DNA of 7,714 nucleotides from Bacteroidales bacterium (GTDB lineage Bacteria > Bacteroidota > Bacteroidia > Bacteroidales > SMBSF77), in contig JAIOTT010000072.1 in assembly GCA_021106655.1 (NCBI GenBank), positions 1-7,714 on the forward strand. The letters run 5' to 3'. How positions within the stretch are numbered: the first letter of the stretch is position 1; the number at the start of each line of letters is the position of its first letter. A program made the translations under genes and the position numbers. Under the pieces are notes generated by a model. It did not search any database. It saw only the letters and a list, made by a program, of their open reading frames with translations, and was not told the origin of the DNA. Positions 1 through 6,638 of this stretch are shown here, one piece after another.

Positions 1-429
1 GTTTGCTTCTCACCTGATGGTCTGCCAAGGTTTTATGCTGGGGTTTTTGCAACAAGAGATGAGGCTGTCAGATATAGGGATGAACTGGTCTCACGAGGGT
101 ATTCTGATGCCTGGACTCCATTGCTTGATGAAAACAGATGTAATGATTTTGACCTGTATTATTTGTTAAATCTTGATAAAAAGAGTTCTTCTCAAGAGAG
201 GAGTGAAGTGTTTTATACTGTGCAGATAGGTGCAGGGAATATGAAGATCAGCTATTTTAATAAACTAAAGAATATTAGATTATGTGAAGGTGATGATGGC
301 CTGACAAGGTTTATTGTAGGTGAATTTTCTTCTAAAGATGAGGCTTTAAGGGTGAGGGATGAGATTGTGAAACTGGGATATACTGATGCATGGATCCCGG
401 AGATCGATGCAAAGCGCTGTGGGAATTAA
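1..429 (+). CDS. SPOR-domain protein, C-terminal part (5' end outside window)
   Basis: Frame 1 is open from the first base to the TAA at 427-429, giving 142 residues of a larger protein. The TTG at 121 lies inside a repeat-containing region and is not the real start. Two related segments are visible. Residues 1-40 hold the end of one SPOR-like unit (RFYAGVFATRDEAVRYRDEL, then GYSDAWTP), and residues 71-136 form a complete second unit starting FYTVQIGAG and ending GYTDAWIPEID. SPOR domains are about 70 residues and bind septal peptidoglycan stripped of stem peptides, so the full protein probably acts in the periplasm or at the division site. The N-terminal region, which would show a signal peptide or other domains, is missing. 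A linker with acidic and serine-rich stretches (about 41-70) joins the units. The stop codon overlaps that of the convergent DUF4301 gene. Domain family is clear; specific role is unknown. Confidence 0.85.
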   Translation, partial: VCFSPDGLPRFYAGVFATRDEAVRYRDELVSRGYSDAWTPLLDENRCNDFDLYYLLNLDKKSSSQERSEVFYTVQIGAGNMKISYFNKLKNIRLCEGDDGLTRFIVGEFSSKDEALRVRDEIVKLGYTDAWIPEIDAKRCGN

Positions 430-1964
430 TAATGGTGTTGCTCTCTCAGCAGATCGTTGATCGTTTTCACCGGATTAAAAGTGACAAGCGGTACCTCCAC
501 AAAAACTGTTATCCAGTCGGCCATGGCACCATTCCATAAACCGGGAAGTTCCTGTGCTTTCAGGTCTTTACCATCTTTGGATTTCGTAGATATCAGGCCG
601 GTAAGAGGATCAATATAATTAAGTAGATTAAATTGCTCTCCTTTGTAATTGCGAATATTGCAAACAAGGTCAACAGGATTAAAATGAGTTGCATTATTTA
701 CTATTTCTTCTTGCCTTTGATTTGAAAGATCCATCTGAGCAGCCTCAATGATTTGTAATGATTCTTCCCCTTCAGTATTCCTAATAAAAAACGGACCACC
801 TCCGGGCTCTCCTTCATTCTTTACCATGCCACATACCCTAAGCGGACGATTAAGCTTTTTGAAGAGATATTCTGTTTTTTCTTTATCAGTGAGATTGTTG
901 AAATCATGAATGATCTTTATACACAACTCATCTGCCGTAAAATTCCTGATCTCCATAAGTTTACTGTCGTCAGCTTTATTATTTTCAAGAGCTTTGAGAT
1001 GATCATCAATCTGATTTTGAAGTTTAATAAGATAACCTCCAATAACTTTTTTATAAAGAAAACTTGTCGGTTTTAATTTATCAGGAACAACATTATCAAT
1101 ATTCTTAATAAAAACTATTTCACCTTTTGTGTTGTTGAGATTTTTAATTAATGCTCCGTGTCCACCTGGACGGAACACCAATGTGCCATTTGTTTCCCGG
1201 AATGGATTGTTTTCCATATCCACGGCAATAGTATCAGTGGAAGGTTTCTGGATGGAAAACTCAATATTATAATTCACATTAAATTTATTCTCATAGCTTA
1301 CTTTAACTTCCTCTATATGTTTTAAGAAATTTTCTTTATGCTCTGGCGAGATAGTAAAGTGTATTCTAACAGTATTGTTTTCATCCCGGCATAGATTCGC
1401 ACCTTCAACAAGATGCTCTTCAACAGGGGTTCGGGAGTATTCCTGATATTTGTGGAATTTTAATAAACCTTTTGGTAGACTTGAATAATTGAGCCCTTTT
1501 TTCAAGAGGAGAAATTCTATTACGGTTTTAAAATCATTACTCTTTATGCAATGATCAATATCAAAACCATTTTTCTGAAGAACAATTTTTAGGTCATCAT
1601 AAAATGCAAAGTTTTTAATATTATCAATAAAATTATAAACAGAATTAAAGCTCTGGTCTTTAAGATATTCCTCAGCATAATCCCCTGAATCAACGAATTC
1701 ATGAAGGTGTTTGAACATCCTGCTGGCTGCACCTGATGCCGGCACGAATTTGATAATATTATTTTCTAATGAATGTTCATCAAAGAATTTTGATAGCTTT
1801 TCTGCTCCTGTATTATCATTGGGTTTAATTCCTTTTTTTACTGTTGCTGCTGCAATCAGGACGATATCCGGAAATCCATTCTTAAAGTTTTCTATTTGGT
1901 CATTGATCTGGCTTATGTCAATGCCTTTGGAGTTTATTTGATCAATGTCTTTGTTGGTGAACAT
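426..1964 (-). CDS. DUF4301 family protein, nucleotidyltransferase-like
   Basis: A 512-residue protein starting at ATG 1964-1962 behind an A-rich leader without Shine-Dalgarno, typical of Bacteroidota. I recognise the family as DUF4301, whose function is not established; the length fits. Conserved-looking motifs are VPASGAASRMFK (74-85), FRPGGHGAL (264-272), FIKNIDNV (285-292) and GMVKNEGEPGGGPF (379-392). By analogy, the first resembles the glycine-rich nucleotide loop of sugar-nucleotide pyrophosphorylases. PGGHGAL resembles the GNGGL-type loop of UDP-N-acetylhexosamine pyrophosphorylases, and KNIDNV resembles their VDN motif. A GT-A-type nucleotidyltransferase is therefore a reasonable inference, not a demonstrated activity. 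No signal peptide or membrane segment is seen, so it is probably cytoplasmic. It lies 53 bp downstream of iadA and may be the last gene of the same transcript, but nothing in it points to dipeptide metabolism. Its TAA shares TTAA with the convergent SPOR gene. Confidence 0.85.
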   Translation of the reverse strand: MFTNKDIDQINSKGIDISQINDQIENFKNGFPDIVLIAAATVKKGIKPNDNTGAEKLSKFFDEHSLENNIIKFVPASGAASRMFKHLHEFVDSGDYAEEYLKDQSFNSVYNFIDNIKNFAFYDDLKIVLQKNGFDIDHCIKSNDFKTVIEFLLLKKGLNYSSLPKGLLKFHKYQEYSRTPVEEHLVEGANLCRDENNTVRIHFTISPEHKENFLKHIEEVKVSYENKFNVNYNIEFSIQKPSTDTIAVDMENNPFRETNGTLVFRPGGHGALIKNLNNTKGEIVFIKNIDNVVPDKLKPTSFLYKKVIGGYLIKLQNQIDDHLKALENNKADDSKLMEIRNFTADELCIKIIHDFNNLTDKEKTEYLFKKLNRPLRVCGMVKNEGEPGGGPFFIRNTEGEESLQIIEAAQMDLSNQRQEEIVNNATHFNPVDLVCNIRNYKGEQFNLLNYIDPLTGLISTKSKDGKDLKAQELPGLWNGAMADWITVFVEVPLVTFNPVKTINDLLREQHHY

Positions 1965-2017
1965 CTTATTTGTTTTTTAGTGCAGTTATATAATAGAAAT
2001 TCGTAATCCGTAATTAT

Positions 2018-3178
2018 TTATCTCTCATAGCTACCTTTACGGATCATTTCTGAGTTTTTTACAAAAAACTCACCCATTGCAAGCATATGAACGATCTCGA
2101 AATTATCATTTAGAAGCACCACATCAGCATCTTTCCCTGTTTCAATTCTACCTTTTTGTTTCAGTTTGAGTATATCCGCAACATTGGATGTAACAACTTT
2201 CAATGCTTTTTCAAGTTCCAGACATTCCTCTGTAACTGCATCAATTAATTCGGTGAATATCGATTTTGGATATCCCATTTCAAGTTGAATAAGATTACCT
2301 TTTTCATCAAAATCAGGAAGAGATCCACAACCATCGGATGTCATTGTTATATGCTCGAGAGGAACGCCGGCCTTCATGAATTCAACAATAGCTTTCGATG
2401 GTTTGATTTCGTATTGTGGGAAATAGGGATAAGAGCTGGCTGTAATATCAATATAGCCTTTTTTTCCATATTCCTTCGCATCTTCAAAGATGTAATCGTT
2501 ACGATTGCAATGGGTAGGAAGAAATTGGGTTAGTTTCAATTCACTTTTTTCAACTGCATCATAAATTGGTCTGAAAGGATCTTTTGCATCGCCCATATGG
2601 ATATTTACGATACCTGCTTTTTTGCCAAGCATACCCCCAACTCTGGTGTGTTCTGCAAGTCGAATCAGTTCAGTAGTAGAAGGGAAGGATGTACGATGGT
2701 CAGAGATTGCCACTTCACCGACACCAATGATCTCCTCAATCATTGCAACATCTTTTCCAACATCTCCTAAGATGGTAGGAGTAGGAACCTGATATGCACC
2801 TGTGTACATCCATGCAGAAACACCTTCCTGACGTAATGCTTTGACTTTCATTAACACAGAAGCCACACTACGTGTCATGCCATCTGTTCCCAGGCATCCA
2901 ATTACAGTTGTAACACCGGCTTCCAGCATGTGACTTAGCTGCATTTCAGGTGTACGCGTTGCAGGGCCACCTTCTCCTCCCGCTCCAGCAATATGGACAT
3001 GCCCATCAATCAGGCCGGGTATCATCTTTAATCCATTTGCATCTATAACTTCTATTGTAATTCCTTCTGGTACAGAAATGTTTTCATCAATAGCAATTAT
3101 CTTTGAGGCAGCTACAAGTACATCTTTCTTGCCTATATAATTAGGAGTATATAGTTCGCAGTTTTTGAAGAGTTTCAT
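2018..3178 (-). CDS. iadA: isoaspartyl (beta-aspartyl) dipeptidase IadA
   Basis: A 386-residue cytoplasmic amidohydrolase, close to the length of E. coli IadA (390), that hydrolyses beta-Asp-Xaa dipeptides to free amino acids. Visible motifs are the metal pair H60-V-H62 followed by AGAGGEGGPATRTPE (substrate-binding E69 at the E. coli E77 position), TGAYQVP with Y129, ISDHR with R162, HMGD with H194, PTHCNR with H223 and R226, and SDGCGS with catalytic D282. These match the E. coli residues H68/H70, Y137, R169, H201, H230, R233 and D285 as I recall them. One change stands out: the bridging carboxylated lysine (E. coli K162) aligns with E155 in GVGEVAISDHR. Glutamate can bridge metals in this superfamily, so activity is still expected. 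The start ATG 3178-3176 gives the standard N-terminal beta segment. The gene lies 150 bp downstream of cphB, and together they would turn beta-linked polymer into amino acids. I saw no TAnnTTTG promoter element in the gap. Confidence 0.95.
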   Translation of the reverse strand: MKLFKNCELYTPNYIGKKDVLVAASKIIAIDENISVPEGITIEVIDANGLKMIPGLIDGHVHIAGAGGEGGPATRTPEMQLSHMLEAGVTTVIGCLGTDGMTRSVASVLMKVKALRQEGVSAWMYTGAYQVPTPTILGDVGKDVAMIEEIIGVGEVAISDHRTSFPSTTELIRLAEHTRVGGMLGKKAGIVNIHMGDAKDPFRPIYDAVEKSELKLTQFLPTHCNRNDYIFEDAKEYGKKGYIDITASSYPYFPQYEIKPSKAIVEFMKAGVPLEHITMTSDGCGSLPDFDEKGNLIQLEMGYPKSIFTELIDAVTEECLELEKALKVVTSNVADILKLKQKGRIETGKDADVVLLNDNFEIVHMLAMGEFFVKNSEMIRKGSYER

Positions 3179-3240
3179 GATCTTTGTTTGATAATATAAT
3201 TGTTTATTAATATCATTTGTAGTTTTATTTGCTTGCAGTT

Positions 3241-3326
3241 ACGAGTCACGAGTCATGGGATGCAACTCGTGACCCGCTACCCGTGACCCGTAACCCGCTA
3301 CTCGCGACCCGAAACTCGTGACCCGA
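3241..3326. repeat. 7-bp tandem repeat array with an inverted head
   Basis: From 3264 to 3326 the spacer divides exactly into nine consecutive heptamers: aactcgt, gacccgc, tacccgt, gacccgt, aacccgc, tactcgc, gacccga, aactcgt, gacccga. The consensus is nACyCGn. Just to the left, acgagtc occurs twice (3241-3254), which is the same heptamer on the other strand. This produces a perfect inverted repeat, GTCACGAGT (3245-3253) and ACTCGTGAC (3265-3273), around an 11-nt loop. The tract is clearly richer in G and C than its surroundings and ends 2 bp from the cphB stop codon, so it lies in the cphB-iadA spacer and would be transcribed if they are co-transcribed. A folded transcript could affect cphB mRNA 3' end stability or iadA expression; that is inference. 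No T-run marks it as a standard terminator. Confidence 0.85.
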
Positions 3327-3328
3327 TA

Positions 3329-4204
3329 CTATATATTCATCCTTGGGGTCATGATCTCAATCGGAACCTGCTGATAGTCTGCCAGACATGTGCTCACAAC
3401 TTTCCAGTCATTAAGGTCAAAAATGCAGCCTTCATGGAGGAATCCAATTTTTAAACCATTTATATTTAAACGATTGTTTGTGTCAATTTTTTCGTAATTG
3501 TTGTATGTAATATCCTTCCCGTTAACAACAGTTACAACTCCACTTCCTAGCACTTCAAAATGTTCTGAAGGATAAATTATTATTGCAGTATCTTCTCCCA
3601 GTCCTATCCCTTTTTGACTAAGTCCGGTTGTCAGGAATTGCGATAATCTCAATAACCTTCCCCTGGCAATAAAATGAGTATCAATAGTAAGGTTATTAAT
3701 GAACCCAAATCCTTCAGAATGCTGAATGCTTCCTTTAGTTAGTCCCCGATAATCTCCGTCATATATCATTGGATCTGATGCAGCTGCAGCTCCTGCACTG
3801 GTTCCAGCAATTGTTGCACCTTCCTTGTATTTAATAAGGATATTTTTCAGGAGTTTTGTGTTCCCGAGAATGTTTACAAGTTTAACCTGGTCTCCACCTG
3901 TAAAGAAAATCAATTCCGCACTTTCAATTTTTTCCAGATGCTCCATCTTGTCAGCTTCACTCTTTTTGCGTATATCAAGAGTATTTATTTTCTTGGCGCC
4001 AAGTTTCCGGAATGCGTAATAATAATCATCGGATATGCCTTTAGGAGAAGATGATGCACTTGGAATAATAACAATATTGTCAGCATTATTCAGATTTAAT
4101 ATTCTTTTTAAAATTCTTTTATCCCGGCGCTTATCTTCTGCACCACCAATTAATACTAAGTTGCCTTTTGTATCATTGCTTATATATTGATTTTTTTCTG
4201 TCAT
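3329..4204 (-). CDS. cphB: cyanophycinase (peptidase family S51)
   Basis: A 291-residue protein that matches cyanophycinase, the serine exopeptidase that degrades cyanophycin (polyaspartate backbone with arginine side chains) to beta-Asp-Arg dipeptides. Motifs in order are NLVLIGGAEDK (15-25), IIPSASS (46-52), FFTGGDQ (100-106), AGTSAGAA with the nucleophile S136, DTHFIARGRLLRL (175-187) with H177, and GIGLGEDTA (199-207) with E204. S136, H177 and E204 correspond to the Ser/His/Glu reported for the Synechocystis enzyme. Length is normal for the family and no signal peptide is seen, so an intracellular enzyme acting on stored polymer is expected. Start ATG 4204-4202 has an A/T-rich leader. The 230-bp upstream gap from the synthetase gene carries a palindrome and a direct repeat, so cphB could have its own control. 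The stop TAG directly borders the heptamer array. The polymer actually degraded depends on what the neighbouring atypical synthetase makes. Confidence 0.93.
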   Translation of the reverse strand: MTEKNQYISNDTKGNLVLIGGAEDKRRDKRILKRILNLNNADNIVIIPSASSSPKGISDDYYYAFRKLGAKKINTLDIRKKSEADKMEHLEKIESAELIFFTGGDQVKLVNILGNTKLLKNILIKYKEGATIAGTSAGAAAASDPMIYDGDYRGLTKGSIQHSEGFGFINNLTIDTHFIARGRLLRLSQFLTTGLSQKGIGLGEDTAIIIYPSEHFEVLGSGVVTVVNGKDITYNNYEKIDTNNRLNINGLKIGFLHEGCIFDLNDWKVVSTCLADYQQVPIEIMTPRMNI

Positions 4205-4259
4205 ATTATTTTAAAATCTACTTCCACCTTATACATTCTTTGACAAACCTGAAATTTGA

Positions 4260-4277
4260 TCCTGATAACTATCAGGA
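4260..4277. promoter_or_regulatory. 18-bp palindrome upstream of cphB, possible operator
   Basis: TCCTGATAACTATCAGGA is a perfect inverted repeat with 8-bp arms around AC. It lies 55 bp before the cphB start codon. On the cphB strand it is not followed by a T-run, so it does not look like an intrinsic terminator of the synthetase transcript. Its size and symmetry would suit a dimeric regulator, but related palindromes are also scattered as repeats in Bacteroidota genomes as I recall, so the operator reading is only a suggestion. Confidence 0.4.
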
Positions 4278-4319
4278 CTAAAATTCGGAAGAATCTAATA
4301 TAACCATTTTCTTCATCCT

Positions 4320-4354
4320 AATTTCCAATTTCTATTTCTCAACCTACAACCTAA
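4320..4354. repeat. degenerate 7-bp periodic tract in cphA-cphB spacer
   Basis: The tract reads in 7-bp steps as aatttcc, aatttct, atttctc, aacctac, aacctaa. Neighbouring steps are alike while distant ones have drifted. This is the same period as the better-conserved array between cphB and iadA, with a different sequence. Weak, and possibly chance in AT-rich DNA. Confidence 0.4.
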
Positions 4355-4371
4355 CAAACTTTCTGCAAAAA

Positions 4372-4425
4372 TGTTAAAGTTTTTGAGAATTTCCAAAATC
4401 AAAATATTAACAATTTTGAGAATTT
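4372..4425. repeat. pair of 21-bp imperfect direct repeats, 33 bp apart
   Basis: TTTTGAGAATTT occurs identically at 4381-4392 and 4414-4425. The 9 bases before each copy are also similar (tgttaaagt and tattaacaa), extending the match to 4372-4392 and 4405-4425. The offset of 33 bp is close to three helical turns. The pair begins 10 bp beyond the synthetase stop codon, in the spacer upstream of cphB. It could be a binding site for a regulator in tandem or a duplicated spacer segment. Confidence 0.6.
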
Positions 4426-4434
4426 GAAGATGAG

Positions 4435-6633
4435 CTAATTCGAAAATGTTGAAAGAGATTTACGAATTTGTTCATTTGTAAGTCCATGCGCAGTAAGAGC
4501 TGTGATAGTCCCAAGTAATGATTCAATAATAAACGCATGGTTCTTATTTTTAGTAAGAGGGATATCATTTATTAATATTAATCCTGATGTTTTTCCTCTA
4601 TTACTAATATAAATAGTATTGTTCTCAATGTACACTGCCAGACCCTTTTTTGCAATAAGTTTAGCAATTTCTGGGTTATTTGCATTAGTTGAGAAAAGAG
4701 CAAGCTTTGAATATACTCTTTCCCGCATTTCTAGTATCAGCTCGTAATCAGCATTTAGTATTGCATAACCATCCTCATAAACCTGTTCAGCAACTACTGA
4801 TTTTACATAAGCAAGGTCTTCAATATATTTTATGTCGTTCATTCCAACATTGTCATCTTTAATATTCAGTACAATTCCATAATCTGCATAAGAATAACCA
4901 AGTCCCTGTTGTAATATTCCTCTACTTGAGGTCTCAAGGATCGCACATTCAATAGTTGGGTCTTTCAGTACAAATTTTGCATATTCAGGGTAGGTCATAT
5001 CTCCTGATTTCAGACGATGACCTGAAATATACAATCCTTCAGAAGTTGTATATCCGTTGACATATCCGGCATTCTTCAGGCAGTAATCAAGTAGGCTCAC
5101 AGCTATTGTTTTTCCAGCTGTTCCAGTTACAGAAAATACCGGTATCCTGTTCTTTTTCTCCAGAGGGAATAGCATATTTAACAAGTCATTAGCTACATCT
5201 CTCTTTTTCCCGATTGCCGGATTGATATGCATTCGAAAGTCTGGAGCAGCATTCACTTCGATCACTTTTCCCTCATTTTTATCAATTGGAATTGCAATAT
5301 CCTTAGTGATAATATCTACTCCTGCAACATTCAATCCAATAACATGCGCAACTCTTTCAGCAATGAAGCGGTTATATTCATGTGCTTTTTCCGTGACATC
5401 AATTGATGTTCCTCCAAACTTAGGGTTACCTGAATTTTTTAAAATAAGTTTTTCTCCCTTTGGCAAGATTGTATCAAGGGAGTAGTTTTTGGAATTAAAT
5501 ATTCTTTCGGTAACAATGTCAACCTCTACCTTCGACAGTTTTGCTTTATCACCATATTGTCTTTCAGGATCTTTGTTAAGATCGCTTATCAGCTGTTTAA
5601 TGTCATGTTTTCCGTCTCCAATTATTATTGGTGGTATAAGCTCAGTTGCTGCAACAAACTTATAATCAATTACCAGTAAACGATAGGATTTGCCTTTGAT
5701 GAAAGCTTGTGCAATAATATCTTTATCAAATTCGCTGGCAAAATCAAATGCCTGAGTGATCTCTTCTTTTGTGTTAATGTCAAGCATTGAATTCTTTCCC
5801 AGGTAAGCATCATTTGGCTTTACAACGATCGATTTTCTATTTTTTTTTCTGAACGACAAAATATCATCCGGAGTATTAGCTTTAATAGTTTCTGCAACAG
5901 GAATGCCTGCATCATTAAGCATGATGTATGAGAGATGTTTATTGTCAGCTGTTTCAACGGCAATAAGGCTAGTATCGGAAGTAATAGTTGCTCTTATGCG
6001 TTTCTGGTATTTACCTGTACCTAATTGAATCAGATTATAGGAATCGAGCCTGAGAGAGGGTATGTTTCTTTTATTTGTTTCATCAATGATAGATTGTGTG
6101 CTTGGGCCGGGAAGATTATCTTCACGAATATGAACCAGGTTTTCTATCACTTCAAAAACATCGAAAGTTTTGTTACTCAATAGTGAGTTAACAATATTAA
6201 TTGCAGCTTTTCCGGCATAAACGCCACACACCTCATCAAAGAATCTGAAAATAATGTTATAAACTCCCTGCTCAAGCGTGCTTCTTGTTTTGCCATAGGC
6301 AACATCCATGCCCGCCAGGGTTTGAAGTTCAATTGCAATATGTTCACACACATGCCCAAGTAGTGTACCCTCTTTAACACGGATAAAAAAACCTCCGGGT
6401 TTTCCAACAGAACAATAGTGTTCAAAGAGTGTAGGTAAAATCTTGCTTAATTTTTCATAAAAGCCTGGAATTTGATCAGTGAAAACTTCATCATAGCTGC
6501 CAAGGTCTAACCTCAATAACACAACCGGGCCTCCGCTAAAGTAATTAGCACCCTGCATGACCTCAATTTTTTCAAGTTTTAGAGGTCCTTTGATCAATGT
6601 ATAATCCCGGTAATCGTTATTTGCTTTGTGCAA
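4435..6633 (-). CDS. cphA: short cyanophycin synthetase-like ligase (CphA family, CphA2-like)
   Basis: A 732-residue protein aligned along most of its length with cyanophycin synthetase (CphA1 is usually about 870-900). Residues about 20-160 form the CphA N domain (VMQGANYFS, IPGFYEKL, PGGFFIRVKEGT, HVCEHIAIELQ, DVAYGKTRST). Residues 200-490 form an ATP-grasp domain (YQKRIRATITSDTS, K272 in VVKPNDAYLGK, FIKGKSYRLLVID, FGGTSIDVT, EVNAAPDFRMH with E459 and N461). Residues 497-732 are a Mur-ligase-like domain with P-loop GTAGKTI (504-510) and LETSSRGIL. The chain stops at EQIRKSLSTF, just before the PGR...DYAHNP lobe of CphA1, and no coding remnant of that lobe follows. The His of the NISADHLG motif is replaced by Asn (NIKDDNVG). 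It therefore probably polymerises or ligates with the ATP-grasp site alone, as CphA2 does with beta-Asp-Arg, but the substrate is unknown. The start is TTG 6633-6631, 2 nt after the pepE stop; ATG 6558-6556 would cut into the first conserved strand. Confidence 0.88.
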   Translation of the reverse strand: MHKANNDYRDYTLIKGPLKLEKIEVMQGANYFSGGPVVLLRLDLGSYDEVFTDQIPGFYEKLSKILPTLFEHYCSVGKPGGFFIRVKEGTLLGHVCEHIAIELQTLAGMDVAYGKTRSTLEQGVYNIIFRFFDEVCGVYAGKAAINIVNSLLSNKTFDVFEVIENLVHIREDNLPGPSTQSIIDETNKRNIPSLRLDSYNLIQLGTGKYQKRIRATITSDTSLIAVETADNKHLSYIMLNDAGIPVAETIKANTPDDILSFRKKNRKSIVVKPNDAYLGKNSMLDINTKEEITQAFDFASEFDKDIIAQAFIKGKSYRLLVIDYKFVAATELIPPIIIGDGKHDIKQLISDLNKDPERQYGDKAKLSKVEVDIVTERIFNSKNYSLDTILPKGEKLILKNSGNPKFGGTSIDVTEKAHEYNRFIAERVAHVIGLNVAGVDIITKDIAIPIDKNEGKVIEVNAAPDFRMHINPAIGKKRDVANDLLNMLFPLEKKNRIPVFSVTGTAGKTIAVSLLDYCLKNAGYVNGYTTSEGLYISGHRLKSGDMTYPEYAKFVLKDPTIECAILETSSRGILQQGLGYSYADYGIVLNIKDDNVGMNDIKYIEDLAYVKSVVAEQVYEDGYAILNADYELILEMRERVYSKLALFSTNANNPEIAKLIAKKGLAVYIENNTIYISNRGKTSGLILINDIPLTKNKNHAFIIESLLGTITALTAHGLTNEQIRKSLSTFSN

Positions 6634-6638
6634 TTTTA
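6631..6638 (-). promoter_or_regulatory. pepE stop / cphA TTG start junction
   Basis: On the minus strand pepE ends with TAA (6638-6636), followed by AA and the TTG (6633-6631) chosen as the cphA start. Reading upstream in the cphA frame, a TAA at 6651-6649 closes the frame and no ATG or GTG intervenes. A second TTG (6597-6595, codon 13) is the main alternative. No Shine-Dalgarno is seen. The tight spacing suggests one transcript and translational coupling of the two genes. Confidence 0.55.

Noticed and set aside
121..429. Complete small gene starting at TTG 121
   Set aside because: The same frame is open to the window edge and the upstream residues continue a SPOR-like unit, so 121 is internal.
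3264..3326. CRISPR array
   Set aside because: The units are 7 bp and contiguous, with no unique spacers and no cas genes.
4205..4300. Promoter for cphB
   Set aside because: A TATAAG lies at a suitable distance from the start, but there is no -35 partner at proper spacing and no TAnnTTTG element, so I do not call it.
4205..4434. Frameshifted remainder of the synthetase C-terminal lobe downstream of its stop
   Set aside because: I found no PGR, DYAHNP or other lobe motif on the minus strand of this spacer; it is AT-rich non-coding DNA with repeats.
5222..5485. Open frame on the + strand inside the synthetase gene
   Set aside because: It is antisense to the conserved ATP-grasp region and shows no recognisable motif. 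The same applies to + strand frames at 1711-1941, 2285-2533, 3825-4019 and 7011-7205.
6177..6425. Second minus-strand open frame inside the synthetase N domain (and another at 7031-7243 in pepE)
   Set aside because: Both overlap strongly conserved coding sequence in a different frame and have no protein-like features.
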